In this document: piece after piece, positions 26,617 to 34,980 of the stretch | How the letters are laid out: each line of letters opens with the position of its first letter | Position numbering within the stretch: the stretch's first letter is position 1 | DNA from: Rhodococcus sp. IEGM 1379 | Lineage (GTDB): Bacteria; Actinomycetota; Actinomycetes; Mycobacteriales; Mycobacteriaceae | DNA: 64,000 bases | Direction: 5' to 3' | NCBI RefSeq assembly: GCF_030056815.1 | Contig: NZ_JASHKR010000003.1 | Span: 1-64,000, forward strand | Translations under genes and position numbers: made by a program | The notes under the pieces: model-generated | What the model was told of the DNA's origin: nothing | What the model saw: the letters and a program-made list of their open reading frames with translations, nothing else | Database searches by the model: none

Positions 26617-26841
26617 CTAACGGAGTTTCGCGTCGATCGAGTCGGTCACTCCGTGACGTGAGCACTTGGCCCACCAACCATCGGGACTGATCTGAACGAT
26701 CATGCGTCGGCCGCAGTGTTCACAGAATCGTGGCGGCTCGAGCCCCATCGATGCAGCTGCCGGCGTCGGATCGTCAACACCGTCGACGATCCGGCGCCCC
26801 GTGAACGGGTTGTACCGCTCCTCGGTCAATGACTCACTCAC
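26617..26841 (-). CDS. bsaP: Biotin synthase auxiliary protein BsaP
   Basis: 74-residue protein directly after bioB, overlapping its stop as GTGA (26838-26841). The core reads [30 protein letters not shown]. Within it C-x-H (residues about 40 and 42) and C-x2-H (about 56 and 59) form a Rieske-type cluster-binding pattern. From established knowledge, mycobacterial biotin synthases need such a partner, encoded next to bioB, for conversion of dethiobiotin to biotin. N-terminal [11 protein letters not shown] is also typical. It would be co-regulated with bioB by BioQ. Confidence 0.85.
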   Translation of the reverse strand: MSESLTEERYNPFTGRRIVDGVDDPTPAAASMGLEPPRFCEHCGRRMIVQISPDGWWAKCSRHGVTDSIDAKLR

Positions 26842-27851
26842 AGTGTGTCGTTGAGTGCTTTGATCGGCATTTGCAAATCGATCAACAGATCGAGGTCGCT
26901 TTCTGCCGGACGGCCGAGCGTAGTGAGGTAGTTGCCCACGATCACGGCGTTGATTCCGCCGAGAATTCCCTGCTTCGCCCCCAGATCACCGAGCGTGATC
27001 TCGCGGCCGCCGGCGAAGCGCAAGATGGTGCGCGGCAAGGCAAGTCGGAATGCCGCAATAGACTTGAGCGCCTCACTGGCGGGCAGTACTTCCAGATCAC
27101 CGAACGGCGTGCCCGGACGCGGATTGAGAAAGTTGAGCGGCACCTCGTCGGGCTCGAGTTCAGCCAAATTGGCAGCGAATTCTGCTCGCTGCTCCAATGT
27201 TTCGCCCATTCCGAGGATTCCACCGCAGCACACTTCCATGCCTGCTGCGCGGACCATCCGCAGAGTGTCCCACCGCTCCTCCCACGTGTGAGTAGTCACG
27301 ACGTTGGGGAAATGGGACTTCGAGGTTTCCAGGTTGTGGTTGTAGCGATGCACACCCATCGCAGCGAGCTGGTCGACCTGTTCCTGCGTCAACATGCCCA
27401 GTGAGCAGGCGATCTGGATGTCGACCTCGTTGCGGATGGCCTCGATACCGGCCGATACCTGTGCGAGCAGCTTCTCGTCGGGCCCACGGACCGCGGCGAC
27501 AATGCAGAACTCGGTAGCTCCCGACTTTGCCGTCTGCTTGGCTGCTTCCACGAGGCTGGGGATGTCGAGCCAAGCTGCGCGGACGGGCGACTGAAACAAC
27601 CCCGACTGAGAGCAGAAGTGGCAGTCTTCGGGGCAGCCGCCGGTCTTGAGACTGATGATGCCTTCGACCTCGACCTCCGGTCCACACCATTTCATACGCA
27701 CATCGTGGGCAAGAGCCAGGAGACCTTCGAGCATGTCGTCGCCCAGCCGGAGTACGTCGAGCACCTGGCTTTCGCTCAGTCCTTCGCCGCGTTCGAGGAC
27801 TTGCTCGCGGGCTTGGTCGAGAATGTCGACGGTCACGGATGCCGAGGTCAC
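26838..27851 (-). CDS. bioB: Biotin synthase
   Basis: 337-residue radical-SAM enzyme inserting sulfur into dethiobiotin. The radical-SAM cysteines are in [15 protein letters not shown] (about residues 66-80). [21 protein letters not shown] and [14 protein letters not shown] are conserved BioB segments. GTG start at 27851 with AAGGAG six bases upstream. Transcribed with bsaP from a promoter containing two BioQ boxes, divergent from bioQ; the remaining bio genes lie about 10 kb away in the same window. Confidence 0.96.
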   Translation of the reverse strand: MTSASVTVDILDQAREQVLERGEGLSESQVLDVLRLGDDMLEGLLALAHDVRMKWCGPEVEVEGIISLKTGGCPEDCHFCSQSGLFQSPVRAAWLDIPSLVEAAKQTAKSGATEFCIVAAVRGPDEKLLAQVSAGIEAIRNEVDIQIACSLGMLTQEQVDQLAAMGVHRYNHNLETSKSHFPNVVTTHTWEERWDTLRMVRAAGMEVCCGGILGMGETLEQRAEFAANLAELEPDEVPLNFLNPRPGTPFGDLEVLPASEALKSIAAFRLALPRTILRFAGGREITLGDLGAKQGILGGINAVIVGNYLTTLGRPAESDLDLLIDLQMPIKALNDTL

Positions 27852-27877
27852 AGGAGACTCCTTCGATTAAGCAAAAT

Positions 27878-27906
27878 TGAACACCGTACAAGTTGAACGG
27901 TGTTCA
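27878..27906. promoter_or_regulatory. Two BioQ boxes between bioB and bioQ
   Basis: 27894-27906 is a perfect palindrome TGAAC-GGT-GTTCA. 27878-27890 is TGAAC-ACC-GTACA, one mismatch. The centres are 16 bases apart. The TGAAC-N3-GTT(C/A) layout matches what is known of BioQ sites in Corynebacterium and Mycobacterium, and the perfect version recurs at the bioF/bioA promoter (38714-38726). Confidence 0.82.
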
Positions 27907-27976
27907 CGTTAGAGACGTGGTGGAATACTGTCAAAGGCAGGATCGATCCACGCCCACACGGAACGAGGGAAAACAA

Positions 27977-28615
27977 GTGCAGTTGCGACGCGGCGACGTT
28001 CTGGACGGCGCCATGGCGATACTCGACGAGTTCGGATTGGCCGACCTCACGATGCGCAGACTCGCAACGTCACTCGGGGTTCAACCCGGCGCGCTGTACT
28101 GGCACTTCCCCAACAAGCAGACTCTGCTCGGCGCAGTCGTCGACAAGATCCTCGAAGGCCTCGACACACCCAGCGATACCGACCGCTGGGACGAGGCGTA
28201 TTCCGAACTGGCACACAGACTTCGGGCCGCACTGCTGGCGCACCGCGACGGTGCAGAGTTGGTCAGCGCGACCTTCGCATCACGTATGACCAGCAGCAAG
28301 GTTCGTGAACACTTCGTCGCAGCGGGCACCGATTACGGACTGTCACGCGAGCACGCCGAATTAGCCGCCTATGCCTTGCTGTACTACGTCCTCGGCCACA
28401 CCGTCGACGAGCAGTCTCGCGCCCAGATGGAGGAACTCGGAGCCCTGACAAGGGCGCCCATCTCCCCCGACTCACCCGAGGTTATCGGCGGCGAATCCGA
28501 CGAGAATCTTCTCGCCGGCGATCCCACAGTGCGCTTCCAGTTCGGACTGGACCTGTTCATCGACGGGATTCGCGCCCGCCTCGCGAGCCCGCACTCTGCG
28601 CTCCACACTTCCTGA
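27977..28615 (+). CDS. bioQ: BioQ, TetR-type repressor of biotin genes
   Basis: 212 residues. The N-terminal TetR HTH reads AILDEFGLADLTMRRLATSLGVQPGALYWHFPNKQTLLGAVV (about 13-54); the C-terminal part is a typical TetR ligand/dimerisation domain (tetracyclin-repressor-like). GTG at 27977 with GAGGG eight bases upstream; the frame is open further upstream but would include a BioQ box. The assignment rests on divergence from bioB and on TGAAC-N3-GTTCA boxes both here and at bioF/bioA. From the family, biotin status is sensed indirectly. Confidence 0.85.
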   Translation: MQLRRGDVLDGAMAILDEFGLADLTMRRLATSLGVQPGALYWHFPNKQTLLGAVVDKILEGLDTPSDTDRWDEAYSELAHRLRAALLAHRDGAELVSATFASRMTSSKVREHFVAAGTDYGLSREHAELAAYALLYYVLGHTVDEQSRAQMEELGALTRAPISPDSPEVIGGESDENLLAGDPTVRFQFGLDLFIDGIRARLASPHSALHTS

Positions 28616-28808
28616 GATAGATCAGGATGCAGCGCGCCTCAATGCACACAACCGTGCGTGCGGCGCCGCATCCCGCCACCTGAAGGCGAGTTCTGTGCAA
28701 CCACGAACACGTACACACATCTAGACCGATTACTTTCGCGGTTCTGGGCAGTCTATAGATCAGAGGCGAAACACCCTTTCGCCGAAAAGACTGCTCGTAG
28801 GAGGAACC

Positions 28809-29219
28809 GTGTCCGGATCCAGCATCGGAAGCATCTTGCTTTCCAGCACCAACCCTGACCGACTGCGCGACTGGTACGCCCGCGCCTTCGCACCGAAAGT
28901 CGATCGAACTCCCGGCGAACCTGGCTACGACGTTCTCGACTTCAACGGTTTCTACATGATGATCGACAAGCGCGACGACATCGGCGACACCAATCCCCAA
29001 CCCGGCCGAATGTTCCTGAACGTCGAAACCGACGACGCACGCTCGGTGGCGAAGCGCGTTGACGAACTCGGTGGAACCTGGTTTGCGCCGCTCGAAGAGC
29101 GCAACGGAAGTTGGTTCGCCACCGCAATCGACCCCGACGGCAATTACATTCAGATCATCGAGTTCAGTGAAACAGCGCGTGCCGAGATGGAATCCGCGAT
29201 GACCGAGGGCGGCGCATGA
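28809..29219 (+). CDS. VOC-family (glyoxalase/dioxygenase fold) protein
   Basis: 136 residues with the two beta-alpha-beta-beta-beta modules of the VOC fold: ILLSSTNPDRLRDWYARAFAP at the start and GRMFLNVETDDARSVAKRVDELGGTWFAPLEER...IDPDGNYIQIIEF at the end. Start is GTG at 28809 with AGGAGG five bases before. The 193 bases upstream hold no gene. Its last codons overlap the next VOC gene (ATGA), so the two form an operon and may act together. Substrate unknown. Confidence 0.8.
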   Translation: MSGSSIGSILLSSTNPDRLRDWYARAFAPKVDRTPGEPGYDVLDFNGFYMMIDKRDDIGDTNPQPGRMFLNVETDDARSVAKRVDELGGTWFAPLEERNGSWFATAIDPDGNYIQIIEFSETARAEMESAMTEGGA

Positions 29220-29593
29220 TGCTCGGAGCAACCAAAGCCATCAGCGGATTCTCGGTCGACGACATTGCTGCCGCGAAGAAGTTCTACAGCGAAACTCTCG
29301 GACTGAAAGTCACCGATGAGGAAATGGGCATCATTCGACTTCATCTCGCGGGTGGGACCGAGATACTCGTCTACCCAAAGCCGAATCACGAACCCGCGAC
29401 GTACACGATCCTGAATTTCCTCGTGGACGATATCGACGGAGCGGTCGACAAACTAACCGCTCGTGGAGTGGAGTTCAGTAAATACGACGGATTCCCTCAG
29501 GAAGAGAACGGCGTCATGCGAGGTAACGGACCAGATATTGCCTGGTTCACTGATCCCGCCGGCAACGTGATCTCTGTCCTGAAAGAATCCTGA
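29216..29593 (+). CDS. Second VOC-family protein
   Basis: 125 residues, same fold: FSVDDIAAAKKFYSETLGLKVTDEEMG (first module) and TILNFLVDDIDGAVDKLTARGVEFSKYDGFP...IAWFTDPAGNVISVLKE (second). It is more glyoxalase/bleomycin-resistance-like than its partner. ATG overlaps the upstream VOC stop. Paired VOC proteins can be hetero-partners or act on related substrates; nothing in the sequence says which. Confidence 0.8.
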   Translation: MMLGATKAISGFSVDDIAAAKKFYSETLGLKVTDEEMGIIRLHLAGGTEILVYPKPNHEPATYTILNFLVDDIDGAVDKLTARGVEFSKYDGFPQEENGVMRGNGPDIAWFTDPAGNVISVLKES

Positions 29594-29599
29594 CCGCAG

Positions 29600-29758
29600 T
29601 TAGCCGCTGAACAGTTGCGACTGGCGCTGTTCAGCGGTGTCTTCGTTTGAACGTTCCACAACAGACGCTGTGCGTTCGGACGCCAATTCCTCTGCTGTCT
29701 TCTCGATCTCGGCCGACTCCGTTGCACTGGAGTCGGAGAACAAATTCGATTCGTACAT
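29600..29758 (-). CDS. Small acidic hypothetical protein, 52 residues
   Basis: 52-codon ORF on the minus strand beginning MYESNLFSDSSATESAEIEK, rich in Glu, Ser and Thr, without hydrophobic segments. AAGGGTGG precedes the ATG by a few bases. It runs toward the stop of the VOC operon. Its last codons overlap an inverted repeat (arms CCGCTGAACAG at 29604-29614 and CTGTTCAGCGG at 29627-29637) that could also terminate the VOC transcript. Composition looks coding, but I recognise no family. The 269 bases between this ORF and 30028 show nothing else. Confidence 0.42.
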   Translation of the reverse strand: MYESNLFSDSSATESAEIEKTAEELASERTASVVERSNEDTAEQRQSQLFSG

Positions 29759-30027
29759 CTGCCACCCTTGTGATTTTCACCCGCCGCGATTTTCACCCTA
29801 TTGCTGTCGAAACAGCGCCTATCCGGCACGGATGACTCAGCGGTTCATGAACCAGTCTTGCATGCCGGGCGTTTGCCGAAAAATACGGTCTCCACGGGTT
29901 GTCATCCACCGTCCGCCGGAGGAGCGTAATAGGTGATCGAAGAGTGGGTTGAATGTGCGCGAAACCTGGCCCCACGACCGCCGTTTGCCCGCGTCAAACA
30001 GATAACCATGAGCTTCTTGGAGGAATC

Positions 30028-30156
30028 ATGTTAGGAATCGCTCTAGGCCTCGGTGGCGCCGCAATCGGCGTCGGTATCGGCCTACTGGGTGCGGGAATCG
30101 GAATCCTGATCAGCGACTCGACAATCAAGACCCAGAAACGTGAACTCAGCGCCTGA
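30028..30156 (+). CDS. Small glycine-zipper membrane peptide, 42 residues
   Basis: 42 residues: a long hydrophobic helix with glycines every three or four residues (MLGIALGLGGAAIGVGIGLL then GAGIGILIS), followed by a short charged tail (KTQKREL). GGAGG lies six bases before the ATG. The glycine-zipper spacing favours oligomer packing in the membrane. Overlaps the start of the S74-domain ORF by 17 bases. Function unknown. Confidence 0.55.
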   Translation: MLGIALGLGGAAIGVGIGLLGAGIGILISDSTIKTQKRELSA

Positions 30157-30628
30157 GCGCGCCGAAGCCGCTGACAATCGAACTCGCAGAACTCGTATCC
30201 GCGCTGGTATCCGACACCCCGGGCGGTGGTTGCACTCGCACGTCGGAGTTCACCGTGGTGTGAAATCCGAGACGCCAGTACCGACGAGCGCCCAGGACGT
30301 TCTGGACAGACTCTGCGCCCTGCACATCAGTACGTGGACTTACGGTTTCGATCACGAATCGATCCGCCATCTCGGACCGATGGCCCAAGACTTCGCGGCC
30401 ACCTTCGGATTGGGTTCGAACAACAAGCAGATCGCTGTCATCGACGCCAACGGTGTCTGCATGGCAAGCATTCAAGCGCTGCAACGACGCCTAGTCGCAC
30501 TAGAGGCGGAGGTGGCCCGACTGAACGACCAGCTACCGAGGACCGAAAGCCCTTCACTACCAAGGGAAATCACCCAATCGGACAGGTCCGGAACCAGAAC
30601 ACGGACCGCCGGCGAGCCGACGCTGTAG
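30140..30628 (+). CDS. Orphan S74-type (tail-fibre chaperone-like) domain protein
   Basis: Up to 162 residues. The segment TSAQDVLDRLCALHISTWTYGFDHESIRHLGPMAQDFAATFGLG, followed by IAVIDANGVCMASIQALQRRLVALEAEVARL, is the peptidase S74/intramolecular chaperone domain with its terminal coiled coil. In phage tail fibres and endosialidases this domain trimerises the protein and cleaves itself at a serine. Here the serine-aspartate expected just before the conserved lysine (GVKSE) is missing, so self-cleavage is unlikely. Start uncertain: GTG at 30140 or GTG at 30260; the upstream part looks less protein-like. No other phage gene is near. Confidence 0.6.
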   Translation: MNSAPERAEAADNRTRRTRIRAGIRHPGRWLHSHVGVHRGVKSETPVPTSAQDVLDRLCALHISTWTYGFDHESIRHLGPMAQDFAATFGLGSNNKQIAVIDANGVCMASIQALQRRLVALEAEVARLNDQLPRTESPSLPREITQSDRSGTRTRTAGEPTL

Positions 30629-30638
30629 TTTATTTGAT

Positions 30639-32570
30639 GTGACCGACGCCGAACCACTCGACATTGCGGCATTGTTCGACGTCACCACCGACAGCGTCGG
30701 AGACGAGCGTGCAGAACAGATTTTGATCGAATTAGGGGTTGACACAGCAGATATCGCGGAAATAATGACGCGAATCCGTGGTAGCCGCTCGGAAATCTTG
30801 CGACTACGCCGACGTGAAAACGAGCTCGCGGTCCTCTATTCCAGTGCGCGCGAGCTAGCCCAAGTCCGCGATGTCGACAGCCTTCTGCAACGCTTGGTGA
30901 ACCGCGCCCATGAAATGATGGGCACCGACGTGACCTATCTTTCCGAGTTCGATGTCGTCACGCGTGATCTCAATGTGCGTAAGACCGCCGGCGCTGTCTC
31001 TCCCGAATTGCGTGAGCTCCAAGTTCCCGCCGGAGCCGGGCTGGTAAGTGCCATTGCAGAATCACGTTCGGCGCAGTGGGTGCAGAACTACAGCGACTAC
31101 ACCGCGTCGCGGCACGACGACGCCGTCGACGCAGCCATCGTTGCCGAGGGGCTGGTCTCGATTCTCGGCGTCCCGATGCTGTCGGACGGCCAGATTCTCG
31201 GTGTTCTGTTTGCTGCCGATCGACGTGAGCGCCGCTTCACCGCAGATCAGATCGCACTGCTCTCGGCACTGGCAGACCACGCTTCCGTCGTCCTGCAGAC
31301 GGCCCGCGCTTTGGACCGGGCTGAAGAATCTGCCGCCGAGACCGGCCGGGCACTGGACGAACTGCGCGAGCACGTTGCGGCCCGCGACAAATCCAATATC
31401 GTCCACCAAGATCTGATTCACGCAGTGCTACGCGGCGGCGGATACTCACAAGTGGCCCGGACATTGAGCAACGCACTCGAACGCCGCACCACCATCATCG
31501 ACGCAGAACTGCGCGCCCTCGTCACTTCGTCGAGTGACCAGATCACGACCACTCCCCTCACACTGACGAAGGCTGTGTCGGATGCAGTAGACGCGAGCCG
31601 ACAAAGCGGACGCTGCTCGTTTGTCCGGGGCGACAACGCCACCATCGAACTGGTCAGTGCCATCACCGCCGGCGAATTATTTCTGGGCGCCATACTGCTA
31701 GATCGCTCTGAAGGGCCTATCGGTCCAGTAGAACAGCGCACCGTCGAGCGTGCAGCCCAGGTCACCGCCATTCTCGTCCTTCAACACACAGCGGCCGCAG
31801 CGGCCGACCGACATGCCCGAGACGAGTTGGTTGCCGACCTTCTGAGTTCCGCGCCCGAACGGCGCCGCGATCTGGGCCGCCGTACACGCAACCACGGCGT
31901 GACTCTCGCCGATCTCGATACCGTCCTCGTCGTCTCGGTCCCGCCTGAGCTGCGCCCCTCCACTCTCCGTGCAGTGCAACAGAATTTGCCCAGCGGAGCT
32001 ATTGCCGCCGAACATGCGGGACTGATCGCAGTGGTGTCCGCGTCGGGCAATCCGGCGGCAGCGGCGACAATCGTTCACCGTCAGATCGCGGGATCAGTCG
32101 GTCCCCGTGCTGTCGTGATCGCGCCAGCTCTCGCCGACCTTCCCGAGCACCTCCCCCAGCGCTTCACGTCGGCACTATGGACTGCCCGACTCCTCGTCGC
32201 GCTGGGAACTACGGACGGCGCGGTCACTACGGCGTCATATCTGCCCTACACGGTTCTCTTCGGCGATCATCCCGAATCACTTCACGATTTCATCGACGCC
32301 GTGATCGGCCCGGTACTCGACTACGACCGCGAGCGCGAAACGGATCTGACGGCAACGCTGCGTGCGCTGGTACACAACGAAGGCAGCCCGACCAAGGCGG
32401 CCCGCGCCCTCAACTACCACCCCAACACCGTCGTGCAGCGCCTCGAACGCATCCGAACACTTCTCGGCGACTCGTGGCGTGACGAGGAAACCTTCTTCCG
32501 AGTTTCTATGGCCGTGAGGCTGCAAGAACTTCGCCAGAACGACATCTCAGACAAGTCGAATGGTGGCTAG
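30639..32570 (+). CDS. GAF-domain PucR/CdaR-type transcriptional activator
   Basis: 643 residues. A helical N-terminus (1-65) leads into a GAF sensor domain (about 75-225; ends FTADQIALLSALADHASVVLQTA), then a linker and a GGDEF-like/PucR middle region, and a C-terminal PucR-type HTH (about 575-635: TLRALVHNEGSPTKAARALNYHPNTVVQRLERIRTLLG). Such proteins activate catabolic operons when a ligand binds. It lies 105 bases upstream of, and in line with, the HMG-CoA reductase gene, so it is the likely regulator of the mevalonate-type operon. GTG start lacks a Shine-Dalgarno. Confidence 0.85.
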   Translation: MTDAEPLDIAALFDVTTDSVGDERAEQILIELGVDTADIAEIMTRIRGSRSEILRLRRRENELAVLYSSARELAQVRDVDSLLQRLVNRAHEMMGTDVTYLSEFDVVTRDLNVRKTAGAVSPELRELQVPAGAGLVSAIAESRSAQWVQNYSDYTASRHDDAVDAAIVAEGLVSILGVPMLSDGQILGVLFAADRRERRFTADQIALLSALADHASVVLQTARALDRAEESAAETGRALDELREHVAARDKSNIVHQDLIHAVLRGGGYSQVARTLSNALERRTTIIDAELRALVTSSSDQITTTPLTLTKAVSDAVDASRQSGRCSFVRGDNATIELVSAITAGELFLGAILLDRSEGPIGPVEQRTVERAAQVTAILVLQHTAAAAADRHARDELVADLLSSAPERRRDLGRRTRNHGVTLADLDTVLVVSVPPELRPSTLRAVQQNLPSGAIAAEHAGLIAVVSASGNPAAAATIVHRQIAGSVGPRAVVIAPALADLPEHLPQRFTSALWTARLLVALGTTDGAVTTASYLPYTVLFGDHPESLHDFIDAVIGPVLDYDRERETDLTATLRALVHNEGSPTKAARALNYHPNTVVQRLERIRTLLGDSWRDEETFFRVSMAVRLQELRQNDISDKSNGG

Positions 32571-32590
32571 TCCTATGATTTGATTCAATT

Positions 32591-32609
32591 CATGTGTCAT
32601 TGGCACATG
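32591..32609. promoter_or_regulatory. Palindrome in the mvaAB promoter region
   Basis: CATGTG and CACATG arms separated by seven bases (TCATTGG), 67 bases before the HMG-CoA reductase start. A TTGACT hexamer follows at 32622-32627. This is the only clear symmetry in the gap after the PucR-type gene, and so a candidate activator site. Confidence 0.5.
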
Positions 32610-32675
32610 GTCCAACACGCATTGACTTTCCTACTGTGAAGCGGAGCACAAACCCACTTCAGGAGGATGACCCCC

Positions 32676-33959
32676 GTGGCCAACAGCCGGGCAATCAACA
32701 GCCGCATCGCTAACTTCAGGTCCTACGACGTCGCCGCACGCCGCGCCGAGGTAGTCCGTCAGACCGACCTGACCGACGCAGACATCGCGGTGTACGACGA
32801 CGGCGGACTCGGCATCGACCAGGCCGACCGCATGGTCGAGAATGTCCTCGGAGTCATCGGCATCCCAGTTGGCGTGGCCACCAACTTCACGATCAACGGT
32901 CGCGACTACCTGATCCCCCTCGCTACCGAAGAAGCCTCGGTTGTCGCAGCAGCAAGCAACGCAGCGCGCATCGCCCGCGGCCTCGGCGGTTTCCACGTCT
33001 CGAGCACCGCGCCGATCATGCAGGCACAGATTCAGCTGGTCGACGTCGTCGATCCGGCAGCGGCACGAATCCGGTTGCTCGAGGCTCGCGACGAGATCAT
33101 GGCTCTTGCCAACGAGCAGGATCCGAAGCTCGTCAGTGTCGGCGGCGGAGTCAAGGACATCTCCGTCCGCATCGTTTCCTCCCCCGAAGCCACTTACGTC
33201 GTTCTCCACCTACATGTGGATGTACGAGATGCCATGGGCGCCAACGCCGTCAACACGATGGCTGAAGCCATCGCCGACCGCGTCGCCGAAATCGGTGGCG
33301 GACACGTCGTACTGCGCATCCTCACCAACAAGGCCGATCTTCGACTGACCCGCGTACGCGCAGTCTTCGACGCCGAACTGATCGGTGGCCCCGACGTCGT
33401 GGACAATCTCATCCACGCCGCACGTATGGCCGAACTTGATCCGTACCGCGCCGCCACACACAACAAGGGCATCATGAACGGCATCAGCGCTGTTGTGCTC
33501 GCCACCGGAAACGACACGCGCGCAGTCGAAGCCGGATGCCACTCGCACGCAGTCAACGCCGACGGCATCTACTCCTCGCTGTCCCACTTCGAGAAGAACG
33601 CCGACGGCAACATCGTCGGCACCCTCGAACTCCCGATGCCGGTCGGCCTCGTCGGGGGCGCCACCAAGGTTCACCCCGCAGCTCAGGCAGCGATCAAGAT
33701 GCTCGGAGTCGAGAGTGCCGACGAATTGGCCGGCATCATCCTCGCCGTCGGACTGGCCCAGAACCTTGCCGCCGTCCGCGTTCTCGCCAGCGAGGGTGTC
33801 CAGCGCGGACACATGGGCCTGCACGCCCGCAACATCGCTGCCTCCGCAGGCGCCGAAAAGCACGAGATCGATGCTGTTGTCGCCCGTCTCATCGCGGACA
33901 AGAGCATTCGCGTCGAACATGCCGAAACGGTTCTCGCCGAGATTCGCACGGAAAACTGA
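32676..33959 (+). CDS. mvaA: Class II (degradative) HMG-CoA reductase
   Basis: 427-residue HMG-CoA reductase of the Pseudomonas mevalonii type. Visible are ENVLGVIGIPVGVATNF, ATEEASVVAAAS with the catalytic glutamate (about 85), DAMGANAVNTM (cofactor motif), THNKGIMNG with the catalytic lysine, ATGNDTRAVEA with the aspartate, and GHMGLHARN with the general-acid histidine. No membrane segment. I chose the GTG at 32676 with AGGAGG nine bases upstream; the ATG at 32667 abuts that site. Followed directly by HMG-CoA lyase, it should run in the catabolic direction: mevalonate plus CoA to HMG-CoA, reducing NAD(P)+. Confidence 0.92.
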   Translation: MANSRAINSRIANFRSYDVAARRAEVVRQTDLTDADIAVYDDGGLGIDQADRMVENVLGVIGIPVGVATNFTINGRDYLIPLATEEASVVAAASNAARIARGLGGFHVSSTAPIMQAQIQLVDVVDPAAARIRLLEARDEIMALANEQDPKLVSVGGGVKDISVRIVSSPEATYVVLHLHVDVRDAMGANAVNTMAEAIADRVAEIGGGHVVLRILTNKADLRLTRVRAVFDAELIGGPDVVDNLIHAARMAELDPYRAATHNKGIMNGISAVVLATGNDTRAVEAGCHSHAVNADGIYSSLSHFEKNADGNIVGTLELPMPVGLVGGATKVHPAAQAAIKMLGVESADELAGIILAVGLAQNLAAVRVLASEGVQRGHMGLHARNIAASAGAEKHEIDAVVARLIADKSIRVEHAETVLAEIRTEN

Positions 33960-33965
33960 TCTGCC

Positions 33966-34937
33966 ATGACTGAAACAGTTGCGGGCTCGCCCGTCTGGAA
34001 GCCGGCACCCCATCGGGTGCCGACCCCGGGGCTCCCCACCTCGGTGCGTGTGTACGAAGTCGGACCGCGTGACGGACTGCAAGCCGAAACGAAAGTGATT
34101 CCGACCGAGACCAAAGTCGAATTCATCGAGCGTCTGGTCGCAGCCGGACTGCGCACGGTGGAGCTGACCAGCTTCGTCTCACCGCGGTGGATCCCGCAAC
34201 TCGCAGATGCCGCCGACTTGATGGGCCGGTTGAATCTGCCGGATTCGGTGCGCACCGTAGTACTCGTGCCGAACCTCACCGGCTTAGAGCGGGCACTCGC
34301 CGCCGGCGCCACCGAGGTGGCCGTCTTCGTAAGCGCCACCGAGGAATTTGCCAAGCGCAATCTCAACAACACTGTTGACGGCGCCCTCGCCGCGGCTACC
34401 GAGGTCACCGAATCTGCTCGGGCACTGGAACTTCCCGTCCGTGGCTACATTTCGATGTGCTTCGGCGACCCTTGGGAAGGCGCAGTCAGCGTCGAGCGCG
34501 TCGCGGACATCGCGAAAGCCCTCGTCGACAGCGGCGCCACGTCACTCTCCCTCGGCGACACCATCGGCGTCGCAACCCCTGGACACGTCCTCGCTCTGCT
34601 CGGCGCGATCCGCGAACGAGGAATCGGAACCGAGATGATTGCGATGCACTTCCACGACACCTACGGGCAAGCACTGTCGAATGTGTACACCTCCCTGACA
34701 GTCGGAGTGACCGAGTTCGACAGCGCTGCAGGCGGTCTGGGACGTTGTCCCTACGCCAAGGGTGCGACCGGGAATCTGGCGACGGAAGATCTGGTGTGGA
34801 TGCTGCACGGCCTCGGCATCAACACGGGCATCGATCTCGACGCACTGACCGACGCCAGCACCTGGATGGCCGAACACATCGGCCACACGAGTCCGTCGCG
34901 CGTAGTCAATGCTCTCCGCGCCGCCCAGCGCACCTGA
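33966..34937 (+). CDS. mvaB: Hydroxymethylglutaryl-CoA lyase
   Basis: 323-residue TIM-barrel lyase cleaving HMG-CoA to acetoacetate and acetyl-CoA. VRVYEVGPRDGLQAE (about 28-42) carries the catalytic arginine and metal-binding aspartate; MHFHDTYGQALSN holds the two metal histidines; GLGRCPYAKGATGNLATEDL contains the active-site cysteine loop. The family signature normally reads GLGGCPY; here one glycine is arginine. Six bases after the reductase stop, so cotranscribed. Completes mevalonate degradation to central metabolites. HMG-CoA could also arrive from leucine catabolism. Confidence 0.9.
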   Translation: MTETVAGSPVWKPAPHRVPTPGLPTSVRVYEVGPRDGLQAETKVIPTETKVEFIERLVAAGLRTVELTSFVSPRWIPQLADAADLMGRLNLPDSVRTVVLVPNLTGLERALAAGATEVAVFVSATEEFAKRNLNNTVDGALAAATEVTESARALELPVRGYISMCFGDPWEGAVSVERVADIAKALVDSGATSLSLGDTIGVATPGHVLALLGAIRERGIGTEMIAMHFHDTYGQALSNVYTSLTVGVTEFDSAAGGLGRCPYAKGATGNLATEDLVWMLHGLGINTGIDLDALTDASTWMAEHIGHTSPSRVVNALRAAQRT

Positions 34938-34980
34938 CCCATACTTCTTCTGCACCCCGCTCGATACTGGAGAAACACCC

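Noticed and set aside
30140-30628. Prophage remnant based on the S74 domain
   Set aside because: No integrase, capsid, terminase or attachment repeats nearby; the flanking genes are ordinary chromosomal genes.
32676-33959. HMG-CoA reductase of a mevalonate isoprenoid pathway
   Set aside because: The motifs are class II, the next gene is HMG-CoA lyase and no mevalonate kinase or HMG-CoA synthase gene is present.
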